DNA from: Bacteroidota bacterium
GTDB taxonomy: Bacteria; Bacteroidota; Bacteroidia; Chitinophagales; Chitinophagaceae
Length of the DNA: 11,155 nt
NCBI GenBank assembly: GCA_023386395.1
Contig: JAEWJV010000316.1
Coordinates: 1-11,155, forward strand
Reading direction: 5' to 3'
The first letter of the stretch is position 1. The number at the start of each line of letters is the position of its first letter. The position numbers and the translations under genes are program-made. This document shows, piece after piece, positions 1-7,603 of this stretch. The notes below the pieces were generated by a model. That model searched no databases and was not told the origin of the DNA. It saw only the letters and a program-made list of their open reading frames with translations.

Positions 1-845
1 ATCCATGGTATTCCGGCGCTCATTATTTCCAGCAAAGAAATGGGCAATCCTTCCGCATGCGTGGTAAATAACAGGAAGGCATCCAGTAAACTGACGATCT
101 CGTTAAGCTCTTCCTTGTTATTAAAAGCACCATGAAAAGACAGGTTAGGATATTTATTAAAAAAAGATGTAGAGTATTCGTTACCTGTTCCCCACAAATG
201 AAAAGAAATATTCCTGCAGTCCGGGTCTTCACTAAGCCTGCATATCAAATCTATTCCTTTGGCAGGTATTAAACGTCCATAATAACCGAAATACAGGGTG
301 TTACTGCTGGTTATGTCTTTACGCATCTTTTTATTATTACTTAAATCACGCGAAAAACAATATACAGTATCAACAGGCCTTCTCAATTCCCTGTTAAGAT
401 TAGTGGCGTTAATATTTGAACAGGCGATGACGCGGTCAGCCAACAGCATGCTTTTTTTATATTTTGGATTTAATGCCTGAAAAAAAAACCGGTCGGCCTC
501 CATGTGATGATGAAGCACCCATTTTTTATACCTCAGTATTTTTGCGGCTAAGAAAACACTCGCCCCATTTCCGTTTGTGTACAAAACATCGTATCGTTTA
601 ACTGATAGATTCAACAAAGTCTTTATTAAAATAACACGCCTTTTTAAGGGACTGGCTGATTTTATGAAGAACACCCTGCTGCAATTCCTTTTTAAAGTTT
701 CTTCGTGCAGTTTCATTTTGAAGTTTGCAACCAGTAAATCAATTTCAAAATGCGGGAGCATGTTTTTACAAAACTCTATAATATGGTTTTCAATACCTCC
801 CGAAGGCATTAATTGTGTACAATAAATTAATATTCTTTTCTTCAT
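1..845 (-). CDS. GT4-family glycosyltransferase, 3' end cut by window edge
   Basis: The frame starts at an ATG (843-845) and stays open to position 1, giving 281 residues without a stop, so the C-terminus lies outside the window. It reads as a cytoplasmic GT-B retaining glycosyltransferase of family GT4, which moves a sugar from a nucleotide-sugar donor to a growing glycan. Visible landmarks are the first beta strand KRILIYC, the glycine-rich acceptor loop SGGIEN (residues 15-20), a His-rich HHHME segment (112-116), the start of the donor domain with GRLIPAKG (190-197), and the GT4 signature AEGLPISLLE with its two glutamates at 265 and 273. About 80-100 C-terminal residues are probably missing. 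It follows the upstream glycosyltransferase after 51 bases and looks like the next gene of the same operon. The family call is secure; donor and acceptor cannot be read from the sequence. Confidence 0.9.
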   Translation of the reverse strand, partial: MKKRILIYCTQLMPSGGIENHIIEFCKNMLPHFEIDLLVANFKMKLHEETLKRNCSRVFFIKSASPLKRRVILIKTLLNLSVKRYDVLYTNGNGASVFLAAKILRYKKWVLHHHMEADRFFFQALNPKYKKSMLLADRVIACSNINATNLNRELRRPVDTVYCFSRDLSNNKKMRKDITSSNTLYFGYYGRLIPAKGIDLICRLSEDPDCRNISFHLWGTGNEYSTSFFNKYPNLSFHGAFNNKEELNEIVSLLDAFLLFTTHAEGLPISLLEIMSAGIPW

Positions 846-896
846 GCCGTTAACAACTAACGTTTACAAGAACCTGCCAAAATTTCAAAAGATGAT

Positions 897-2000
897 TTAT
901 TGATTCAATAAGGAAAAAAATTTATGGCTTATGTATTGCACGCTCCATTTTTCAGCCGGGCGTTGCAAGAGGTGCTTATTATAAGCATTTATTTCATTTT
1001 CATACTTATTGATTGGTGAAGAAGAAAGCGTTACAACAGGAACATTGTGCAATCGTAAAGCAGCATAAGCGCCGCTTTTACCAATAAATTCATAAGGCGT
1101 ACATAAAACAGCTTCATCTAAAACATTCATCACACTTGATACATTTTCTTCAGTCAGTTCACCAAGTTCAACAAAACTTACCTTGTTCTTGAGGTTCCTT
1201 TTTAATTTCAACAATTCATCAGGCCGGTTGTTTTTCCCAAAGATGATAATAGCAACCTCTTTATCATGTTCTTGATTTTCCAAAAACTTTGGAATAACCT
1301 CAGATAGATTAGATTCCGGGTAAAGCGTTCCAAAAACTCCCAGTTTATAAAACGAATTTCCTTTCATCTCAACCGAATATTCTTTTTCAATAAATGAAAT
1401 ATATTCCTTATTTGGCTCGTGCTGGCTTATATTGCTAAAAAGCGGCAGCCGTACAGCGTTAATATTTTTTTCACTTAATACAAGCTGATATAAAACATTA
1501 GTTGTCGTTACACTTACAGGATTAAGCAATTTTATTAATGAAGCGGCAATCCTTTTTTGAAAACAACCATATATTTTATGCAGGAAAGGGGCGGCAGGGC
1601 TTATACCTATCCATGTTTCATGAAACATAATGTGCCATTTGTAATTTGCCGTTAATCTCAACAATATGCCGGGCAAATAAAATGGCAACCCTTTTTTATC
1701 GAAGCTATAAGGCACATATTGAAGGCTTAGCCAATCAGGTTTGAAAGAAGATATGAGTGCTTCGACCTGTCTTATTTTTTCATTCCATTGCATGCCGGCA
1801 GAATAACGGATGGCTGTTATCTCTTTTAACCCATCGCGCTGCACCTCTTTTACCCATGCTGATGGCAGAAATTTATCATTCAGGGAGATGATCATCGCTT
1901 CGTTTCCGGAAGCCATTAAACCGGCTGCCAGTTTCCTGGAATAATCACCCACCCCATCCCTGCCGGGTTGCAGAGAGCCACATAGGAAAATAATTTTCAA
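897..2000 (-). CDS. Divergent GT-B (GT4-like) glycosyltransferase with TTG start
   Basis: This 367-residue protein has the size and fold pattern of a two-domain GT-B glycosyltransferase. The N-terminal domain opens with KIIFLCGSLQPGRDGVGDYS (residues 2-21), the glycine-rich acceptor-side loop of GT4-like enzymes, followed by a LQYVPYSF strand (93-100) and FHET (126-129). The donor domain begins near LGVFGTLYPE (220-229). The usual E-x7-E motif is absent; its place is taken by PYEFIGKSGAYAALRLHNVP (302-321), similar to the G-K-S-G/AAL variants I recall from some GT4-like families. The start is inferred to be TTG (1998-2000): in-frame stops lie just upstream and the first in-frame ATG is at residue 29, which would remove the conserved first strand and loop. 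It follows the acyltransferase gene by 18 bases. The likely role is sugar transfer in the same glycan pathway; the substrate is unknown. Confidence 0.85.
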   Translation of the reverse strand: MKIIFLCGSLQPGRDGVGDYSRKLAAGLMASGNEAMIISLNDKFLPSAWVKEVQRDGLKEITAIRYSAGMQWNEKIRQVEALISSFKPDWLSLQYVPYSFDKKGLPFYLPGILLRLTANYKWHIMFHETWIGISPAAPFLHKIYGCFQKRIAASLIKLLNPVSVTTTNVLYQLVLSEKNINAVRLPLFSNISQHEPNKEYISFIEKEYSVEMKGNSFYKLGVFGTLYPESNLSEVIPKFLENQEHDKEVAIIIFGKNNRPDELLKLKRNLKNKVSFVELGELTEENVSSVMNVLDEAVLCTPYEFIGKSGAYAALRLHNVPVVTLSSSPINKYENEINAYNKHLLQRPAEKWSVQYISHKFFSLLNQ

Positions 2001-2018
2001 TCTTCGGGATATTTAAGC

Positions 2019-3143
2019 TTAAGGTATTATAGATAAAGTAGCCTGGCGATTTTCAGGAGTAATTTTTTGCAGGATTAAGGCAAAGTATTTTTTCCAGTAA
2101 ATATGGGTTTTGTTAATGAAATACCCTATCCCTAAGGTCACCGTTAAAACCACGATTATCGCAGCAAGCATAGCAGCCAAATTACCTTTATGTGTTCCGA
2201 GTATACTTCTGTAAAGAATAAATAACGGTGCATGCAACAGGTACAAGGGGAAAGTAAGGTTTGCAAGACTGCGCATTGCAGCATTAAGCCTGTGGTGCAT
2301 AACCTTTTTTGTATCCACATTCGGCAATAACCAGATACCTGCAGAAAGTGTGATGCCAACTACATAATCTGTAAAAAACTGGTTGGCAAAATACAGCGGT
2401 TTTCTCCCCAGCGTAAATGGCATGGCAGGCATTATCTCCATTAAAAAAACCGGCATAAGCATACATAAAATACCAATAACCCACCGGAGCCGGTAGCTAA
2501 TACCTGCCTCCGGCATCCTGTAAGCAAAATAACCCATCATCCATACCGGCAACATCAGTAATATTTTAGGGCCTGCCAGGAGGCAAATGCCTGCCAATAA
2601 CAAATAAAAAAATTTCGTGCTTCTTGTATACAGGCACACCCCGCATAAACAGTACTACCAAAATTCAAAACTCAACGACCAAAGAGGGCCATTAATTGGT
2701 GGGGCAGCAGAAAAAAACCATATTTCATTTAAGTATAAAGCGGAAAGAATATAGCGTATAAAAGAATCCCCGCGGCTGTAGCCTTCAGGCAAGCTGGGGG
2801 AATTATAATTTACATACAACTGAACAAGGCCTGTAATGATTAAACATGGAATAAGCACCGAATATAATTTTGACAATCTTGCCTGGGCATATTGTTTCCA
2901 GCTTCTTCTGTTTTTAAAAGTAGTGTATGCAATTACATAGCCTGACAATACAAAAAACACAACTACTGCAGTATGCCCCCAATCTTTATCCAGATAGCCC
3001 GTAAACCCCCATTGAATAATAGCATGATGAATAAAAACAGTCATTGCAGCAATTATTCTTAATACATCAAGCGTTATGCTTTTTGTGCCGGAGATTTCTT
3101 TGGAATTTAGCAAATGATCGGTATTTAGGCTAGTTGATTTCAT
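2019..3143 (-). pseudogene. Acyltransferase-3 (OafA-like) membrane protein interrupted by in-frame TAG
   Basis: This frame has 374 codons, a usual length for acyltransferase-3 proteins, which are multi-pass inner-membrane enzymes that transfer acetyl or other acyl groups to surface glycans. Residues 1-162 carry the family hallmarks: the first membrane helix with FIHHA (His39-His40, catalytic region), FFVLSGYVIAY (63-73), RLSKLYSVLIP (89-99) and GPLWSLSFEFW (152-162). Codon 163 is TAG (2655-2657). The same frame then runs on without another stop through several hydrophobic helices, including PVWMMGYFAYR and FPLYLLHAP, to TAA at 2019-2021. There is no frameshift; one base change from TAT or TAC would restore a full protein. 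A GTG (2637-2639) could in principle restart translation and yield a 206-residue C-terminal piece, but that piece lacks the catalytic His. Alternatives are a sequencing error or amber suppression. The start is an ATG with a 65-base gap to the upstream gene. Confidence 0.85.
2655..2657 (-). other. In-frame amber codon inside the acyltransferase-3 gene
   Basis: On the minus strand the reading is TTT-TGG-TAG-TAC, directly after SLSFEFW. The codons downstream continue the same protein family in the same frame. In family members I recall, this place holds an aromatic pair (FWYY), so TAG probably replaces a Tyr codon by one substitution. It is the only TAG seen as an in-frame stop in any of the genes here; the ends of genes use TAA or TGA. 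Confidence 0.9.
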
Positions 3144-3208
3144 AGTTATAAAACCTGCTTTGAGCCGAAAAAAATTAACTTAAAGCCCTTATAAATAAAT
3201 TGAATAAC

Positions 3209-3751
3209 TTATTGAAATAATCGCTTATAATATGTACTATAAGTAAAATCCAAATGCATTCTTTCGCCAATTTTTTTTGCTGGAACACCGGCAACTATCT
3301 CAAAAGCATATACATCTTTAGTTACTACTGCTCCCGCCGCAACAACAGAACCAAAACCCAATTTAACACCAGGCAAGATTATTGCTCCAGTACCAACCCA
3401 TACATAATCTTCTATTAAAACAAACTTAGTACGACCTTCAAAATCTTTTGTATTAATATCATGATCGGCAGTTAAAATGATCGTGTCAGTGGATATGGAC
3501 ACATTATTGCCTATCTTAATTCCACCGCGATTATCAATTCTACAACCTGAATTAATCACAGAATTTTTACCTATTTGCAAATGTCTTGCAGTATGGAATT
3601 TACAACCTAAATGAATGCTTACACCGTCTTCAAAATGAAAAAGCATTATATGTTTATAATAAAGATTTCGCAAAAAATGGAAAGGAAATTTAGAGAAAAT
3701 ATGATTACAGGTATATAATCTTAATTCTGAAAAAAATGCTTTCAATTTCAT
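3209..3751 (-). CDS. Left-handed beta-helix (hexapeptide-repeat) O-acetyltransferase
   Basis: This 180-residue protein matches the size of WcaF/maltose-acetyltransferase-type enzymes, soluble trimers that use acetyl-CoA to acetylate a sugar or glycan intermediate. After a basic, aromatic N-terminal segment, hexapeptide turns run from about residue 58 to 155 (LQIGKNSVI, IKIGNNVSI, VWVGTGAII, LGFGSVVAAGAVV). The presumed catalytic His is in TADHDI (His97), and the C-terminal cap AGVPAKKIGER (154-164) is typical of the family. I chose the ATG at 3749-3751, which forms an ATGA overlap with the TGA of the preceding gene; a TTG two codons earlier is possible but less likely. Translation is probably coupled to that gene. 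The DNA looks AT-rich (18 G/C of 60 in the one stretch counted, 3541-3600). The acetylated sugar cannot be identified. Confidence 0.9.
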   Translation of the reverse strand: MKLKAFFSELRLYTCNHIFSKFPFHFLRNLYYKHIMLFHFEDGVSIHLGCKFHTARHLQIGKNSVINSGCRIDNRGGIKIGNNVSISTDTIILTADHDINTKDFEGRTKFVLIEDYVWVGTGAIILPGVKLGFGSVVAAGAVVTKDVYAFEIVAGVPAKKIGERMHLDFTYSTYYKRLFQ

Positions 3752-4851
3752 TTCCAAAACTCGCTTTGAATACAGCTTAAATAAAATTGTTGTTGCGCTA
3801 ATAATTTAGCATTTTCTGATATTTGATCTGATTCACATATAGCACTTTCCAAGGCTTTATACAAGTCAACTTCATCTAAAGTTGTACATAATATAGCAGA
3901 ACTGCTATCACACAATAACCTGTACGCAGCACTGTCCGCTGGTCCATGATACAATATTTTTCCAGCCGCACCCAAGTAGCCTATCATTTTTGTGGAAAGG
4001 CTGTATAAGTAAAATGCGGGATTATTAAACTTTATGGGCAGGTATAAAATAGCCGCCTCATTTAATTCTTTGCCAATTGCTTCGTCTGATATAAAATCAT
4101 TCCTATACTCCACTTCAAACAGTCGGTCATTTAAAAAACGGATATTGGCCGCGCCTCTTATAATGAACTTAAAAGCAAAACCGTGCTTCAGGATCATGGC
4201 ATCCAATGCATTAGCCAACACTCTAAATAACGGCAGGTAATCATAATGTAACAGGCCACCGAAATAAATAATTATAGGCTGACTTGTAGTTTGCCTCGGG
4301 CTGGCAATCTCGTTTTCGAGCAAACCATCCGTTATAATTTCAAAATCTTTTTTGCCAAACTCCTGTATATATCTGTTGCCCAACTCTGCTGATATAACCA
4401 GTCTTCTGTCTGCAGTTTCCCATAGCATTTCACAATCTGAAAAACTGCTGCATAAGCTATAATGATCATGAAACGAAACCCATAATTGTTTGCCTTTTAT
4501 CAATTCCGGCATACACAAACTTGCAGAGTAAGCACCATGATTTACTGTATGAATAACATCACAACTATAATTCTGTACAATATTTTGTATGTGTTGCCTG
4601 TTCAAACTTGCCATAAACTTACTTTGCAAATAACCATTGATATTTCGTAGCTTCCATCGCATCCATTTTTGCTGTTGAGGAAATAAAGCCAATTGTTCTT
4701 CCTTTATTTTTCCTGTGTTAACCTTGTTATGAGCGGCATTTACTGATATGGAAAACACATCTTCTTCTTTTCCTGCATAGAGCCTTCGAAGCACCCTGCC
4801 GCAACCTCCATTTTGATACAAGGAACAAGGCTGAAAAGAAAGAAGTTTCAT
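3748..4851 (-). CDS. Divergent GT-B glycosyltransferase
   Basis: This 367-residue protein reads as a GT-B glycosyltransferase distantly related to GT4. It opens with KLLSFQPCSLYQNGGCGRVL (residues 2-21), a glycine-rich acceptor loop. Further on are VSFHDHYSLC (125-134), the donor-domain strand IIIYFGGLLHYDY (193-205) and FKFIIRG (227-233). Where GT4 enzymes carry E-x7-E, this protein has YSLSTKMIGYLGAAGKIL (283-300) followed by YHGP, resembling the S-x-K...YL-G variants of GT4-like families. A start at 4914 is open in this frame but would overlap the preceding gene by 58 bases; the ATG at 4849-4851 leaves a 5-base gap and begins exactly at the first beta strand, so I chose it. The TGA stop overlaps the next gene's ATG (ATGA), suggesting translational coupling to the acetyltransferase. 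Sugar transfer is the likely role; the substrate is unknown. Confidence 0.85.
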   Translation of the reverse strand: MKLLSFQPCSLYQNGGCGRVLRRLYAGKEEDVFSISVNAAHNKVNTGKIKEEQLALFPQQQKWMRWKLRNINGYLQSKFMASLNRQHIQNIVQNYSCDVIHTVNHGAYSASLCMPELIKGKQLWVSFHDHYSLCSSFSDCEMLWETADRRLVISAELGNRYIQEFGKKDFEIITDGLLENEIASPRQTTSQPIIIYFGGLLHYDYLPLFRVLANALDAMILKHGFAFKFIIRGAANIRFLNDRLFEVEYRNDFISDEAIGKELNEAAILYLPIKFNNPAFYLYSLSTKMIGYLGAAGKILYHGPADSAAYRLLCDSSSAILCTTLDEVDLYKALESAICESDQISENAKLLAQQQFYLSCIQSEFWK

Positions 4852-4856
4852 ATTTT

Positions 4857-5609
4857 TTAAGCAGTCGGAATAAACTGATCCCAGAATGAATAATTTTTTT
4901 CCCATGCATGGCAACCCATTGGCAGCCGGTTATTATTGAGGTGAAAAGATTGCTCCGGGTTGATATCAAAACCAAAATCCAATGCAGTTTTTAAAGAAGG
5001 AATTTTGAAAAAAGGATTATAAGAGTTAATATAAAAAGAAAAAAAGGCATCCTCGTTTCTATTAAAATTTTCTGCCTTCTTTTTAAAGAAATGTAAATTG
5101 ATCAGAACACTCTTTACTTTTCTTAAAGAAAAACCGCCATTACCTACAAGATTAAAGTCTCTATATCCAATTTTATACAATAAAGTACGCACAAAGGAGT
5201 AATGCGCGGCAGCAAACCCAGCCCAGGAATGACCAACCCAGGGAGAGCCGATATAATCATAGTCTTTATTGCACCAGTATTCCAGTTCATCCCTGAATAT
5301 CCATGCATCTAACTGGTATAGCAGCATATATTTATATTCAATAAACCTTTCATAAAACCGGGTGGAAAGCATTAACCGGTTATAACCTGCCAAATCTTTG
5401 AAATATGTATCGTTGAAACGTATTATCTGCAGATCACCCTTGGCAGCTTGTTCATAAAATTCAGTATTAAGGTTTTCAGGAGCAACAATCAACACCGGAT
5501 GTTTGTATAAAACCCTTAGGCATTGTTGAAACGATAAAAACTCATTTAAACCTGGATTCGCCTTGTAAACAGGTATAACTACGCAACAATTTATATTCTT
5601 ATTACCCAA
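4857..5609 (-). CDS. DUF5672-like protein, probable GT-A-type glycosyltransferase
   Basis: This 250-residue soluble protein resembles the uncharacterised DUF5672 family, recalled from family patterns rather than searched. Visible blocks are CVVIPVYKANP (9-19), an opening like GT-A enzymes; YMLLYQLDAWIFRDEL (94-109) with Asp101; YDYIGSPW (117-124); LVGNGGFSLRK (154-164); NEDAFF (185-190); and PMGCHAW (230-236). A strand plus single Asp, then GNGG-SLR, an acidic ED and a late His follows the order of metal and acceptor sites in several GT-A families, so a sugar-transfer role is plausible but inferred. The start is TTG (5607-5609): an in-frame TAG lies seven codons upstream and there is no in-frame ATG before the first strand. 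It sits between two glycosyltransferases, 10 bases after one and 5 bases before the other, which supports a role in the same pathway. Confidence 0.8.
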   Translation of the reverse strand: MGNKNINCCVVIPVYKANPGLNEFLSFQQCLRVLYKHPVLIVAPENLNTEFYEQAAKGDLQIIRFNDTYFKDLAGYNRLMLSTRFYERFIEYKYMLLYQLDAWIFRDELEYWCNKDYDYIGSPWVGHSWAGFAAAHYSFVRTLLYKIGYRDFNLVGNGGFSLRKVKSVLINLHFFKKKAENFNRNEDAFFSFYINSYNPFFKIPSLKTALDFGFDINPEQSFHLNNNRLPMGCHAWEKNYSFWDQFIPTA

Positions 5610-5619
5610 CCTAACGATT

Positions 5620-6513
5620 TTAATCTGCTACACCGCGTGCATATGAACGCAATATATTTAGCGGTAGCTTTGCCTGCATCCATAGCCAGTATTTAAGCCC
5701 TACCAGACGAATAAATTTTTTAGAAAAGTTTATTTGTGCAAATTGTTTCAATCCGTATTTCAATTGCAAAACGGATTTCAGTAAAAAATACCAGGCACCG
5801 GCTTCCTGCTCATATAACTCTTTATCTGAAAGCGGCTGTATGCTTCGTGGAAGCTCCCTGTTCCATTTACGATGTAATGCAAATGTGTCTGCAAGCCAAT
5901 GCCTATCAAACCTGCCGGTTGATAAATGCTCTAACACCACATCGTATATTACGGCTATGGTATAGTGCCGGCCTACCGAAAGGGAAAAATCCATATCATA
6001 ACAATGAAAGTCAGTGAAGCTGTTTTCATCAAATTTAACAGATGCAAATACTGCGGCTGTTGTGCAAAGGAAGCAGCCATCCAAAACAATCACCGGCTCT
6101 ATATCTTTATCATATCCCTTTCGTATAATATGCTGCCTTTGCCCATCAATGGTTTGAATAATATTCATTCTTAATCCGGCAGTACCCCAGGTAGAACCAA
6201 GGCCTGAATATATATAAGGCTTATAGCGGCTGCCCGCAATACCAATCAGACCGAGCCTGCAATCATTCGTAAGATGATCAATTATTTTCTGTCCCCAGCC
6301 ATTTGTTTCAAACAACACATCTTCGTGCACAAAACAGAGATAAGGGTATTTTGCTTTGGCTGCGCCTTTATTATAAGCTTTGGCAAGCCCCATTGTGCCG
6401 GGATTATAAACTTGAATGATTTCAAAAGGCACTTTTCCTATGGTTACCCTTATATTATTTGAAAAAGAGGCAAACAGGCCAGGCTGGTACGATGATACAA
6501 TAACAGAAATCAT
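5620..6513 (-). CDS. GT2-like glycosyltransferase with His-Glu-Asp motif
   Basis: This 297-residue protein fits the atypical GT2 group I associate with the Pfam family Glyco_tranf_2_5, not the classical two-Asp GT2 type. It opens with the strand MISVIVSSYQPG (1-12). The nucleotide-binding and metal region reads GLAKAYNKGAAKAKYPYLCF (42-61) followed by VHEDV (62-66), where HED (63-65) stands in for the usual DxD. Downstream are LDGCFL (144-149), FDE (161-163) and FHCYDMDFSL (169-178), the acceptor and catalytic block of this group. The C-terminal third is basic and hydrophobic and may help membrane association, though no clear transmembrane helix is seen. Its ATG overlaps the TGA of the preceding GT4 gene (ATGA), so the two are probably translationally coupled. 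Cytoplasmic sugar transfer to a lipid-linked glycan is the inferred role. Confidence 0.85.
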   Translation of the reverse strand: MISVIVSSYQPGLFASFSNNIRVTIGKVPFEIIQVYNPGTMGLAKAYNKGAAKAKYPYLCFVHEDVLFETNGWGQKIIDHLTNDCRLGLIGIAGSRYKPYIYSGLGSTWGTAGLRMNIIQTIDGQRQHIIRKGYDKDIEPVIVLDGCFLCTTAAVFASVKFDENSFTDFHCYDMDFSLSVGRHYTIAVIYDVVLEHLSTGRFDRHWLADTFALHRKWNRELPRSIQPLSDKELYEQEAGAWYFLLKSVLQLKYGLKQFAQINFSKKFIRLVGLKYWLWMQAKLPLNILRSYARGVAD

Positions 6514-7601
6514 GTTATGATATCAAAAAATTGCTGTACGATACGTTTTTTATCTTGATGTATGACCTCCAATTTTGCTTTCGCCTTTTCGCCATCTGCC
6601 CGTCTCAATTGAGGTTGAAGATAATAATCATATATACCTGCAGCCATTTGTTTTATGTCAAGATAATTAACGACTTTTCCTGTTCCTTGTACAAATTCAG
6701 GCGCACCACCTGCTTCGCTAAAACATATAGTGGGTATGCATGCGTCAGCTGCTTCCAATACTACAAGCGGATAAGGGTCTTCCCTTGAAGCAAGCACGAA
6801 CAGGTCAATTCCTGCATAAAGCAATGCAACTTCCTTGGTGGCAGGCCTTAAACTTATGTTTTGCAATCGGCATTTATTTATATCTGCTTGCAATAACTTA
6901 TAATCAAGCGATTGACTATTACCTCCTATCCATACAAATTGTGCAGGTACACCAGGATGTTTTTCACTAAAATATTTTGCAAGCTGTACAAAAACATCTG
7001 TTCCTTTCCTTAGTTCAACATTGCCGCAAGCTCCTATTATAAACTTATTCTCATTATATTTTTTTAATGAATAATCTTTCGACGGAATGTAATAAGGTAA
7101 AATTTTTATTAATGAGGCTTGTACTTGATATATTTCTTCAATTTTGCGTTTAACAGTTAAGCATGGCACCATTACAACATCAACTAGATTGAAGAAATCC
7201 TTACGAGATGACGACGAAATAAGAAAATCTATAGCTACATTTAATTCATGTATATAACAAATCAGTCGCCCTTTATGGTATCTTCTTATTTGTTTAATTA
7301 CATCGGCATTTAATACTGTATTAACTATCACCCAGTCATACTGTTTCAACAACAGTTTTTTAATAGCGGAAACTTGGGGATCAAACAGTTTATTCAGCAA
7401 TTTCCCGGCCATGCCAGTCTTATATTTAACACAAACAACTTTTCCAACCTCTTTAAAATCATTTAATATATCACCGTCGTGTCTGAATAAAAAATCTATG
7501 CCATAAGATGTAATTTCTTTTATAGCTTTAGCAAGATTCAATAATAAAATACCAGACCCAGCTCTTTTTGCATCATAAGCAATAAACAAGATATGTTTCA
7601 T
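6510..7601 (-). CDS. GT4-family glycosyltransferase
   Basis: This is a complete, canonical 363-residue GT4 enzyme of GT-B fold. The N-terminal domain has KHILFIAYDAKRAGSGILLL (2-21) and the acceptor-side CYIHEL (115-120). The donor domain shows IIGACGNVELRKGTD (188-202) with the expected Arg-Lys pair, FVWIGG (222-227), and the signature SREDPYPLVVLEA (272-284), whose acidic residues contact the nucleotide sugar in characterised GT4 enzymes. SEAGGAPEFV (295-304) completes the donor site. The family as a whole retains anomeric configuration. The ATG start lies two bases after the stop of the preceding GT2 gene, and the TGA stop overlaps the next ATG. The SREDPYPLVVLE form is frequent in GT4 enzymes of capsule and exopolysaccharide loci, but it does not reveal the donor. 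Confidence 0.93.
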   Translation of the reverse strand: MKHILFIAYDAKRAGSGILLLNLAKAIKEITSYGIDFLFRHDGDILNDFKEVGKVVCVKYKTGMAGKLLNKLFDPQVSAIKKLLLKQYDWVIVNTVLNADVIKQIRRYHKGRLICYIHELNVAIDFLISSSSRKDFFNLVDVVMVPCLTVKRKIEEIYQVQASLIKILPYYIPSKDYSLKKYNENKFIIGACGNVELRKGTDVFVQLAKYFSEKHPGVPAQFVWIGGNSQSLDYKLLQADINKCRLQNISLRPATKEVALLYAGIDLFVLASREDPYPLVVLEAADACIPTICFSEAGGAPEFVQGTGKVVNYLDIKQMAAGIYDYYLQPQLRRADGEKAKAKLEVIHQDKKRIVQQFFDIIT

Positions 7602-7603
7602 TG

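Noticed and set aside
480..488. A9 run as a possible phase-variable tract in the leftmost GT4 gene
   Set aside because: The gene is in frame across it, encoding three Phe codons, and a single nine-base run without length evidence from reads is not enough to claim phase variation.
848..862. Small inverted repeat CGTTA-acaac-TAACG just before the start of the leftmost gene
   Set aside because: The stem is only five base pairs and AT-rich; it is expected by chance and has no U-tract or conserved context, so neither a terminator nor a regulatory hairpin can be supported.
2156..2484. Overlapping frames within the acyltransferase gene as small genes
   Set aside because: They are shadow frames antiparallel or offset to a recognisable protein and show no domain or plausible start context.
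2019..2639. The 206-residue C-terminal part of the acyltransferase as a separate gene starting at GTG
   Set aside because: It continues the same frame and family as the N-terminal part, lacks the catalytic His region, and its start codon falls inside a conserved helix.
3144..3208. The largest intergenic gap as an internal promoter or terminator
   Set aside because: I see no Bacteroidota-type TTTG and TAnnTTTG pair on the minus strand and no stem with a T-tract; it is AT-rich spacer as far as can be seen.
4852..4914. Upstream extension of the 3748-4851 gene to a start at 4914
   Set aside because: It would overlap the preceding gene by 58 bases and add residues before the conserved first strand; the ATG at 4849-4851 fits spacing and family structure better.
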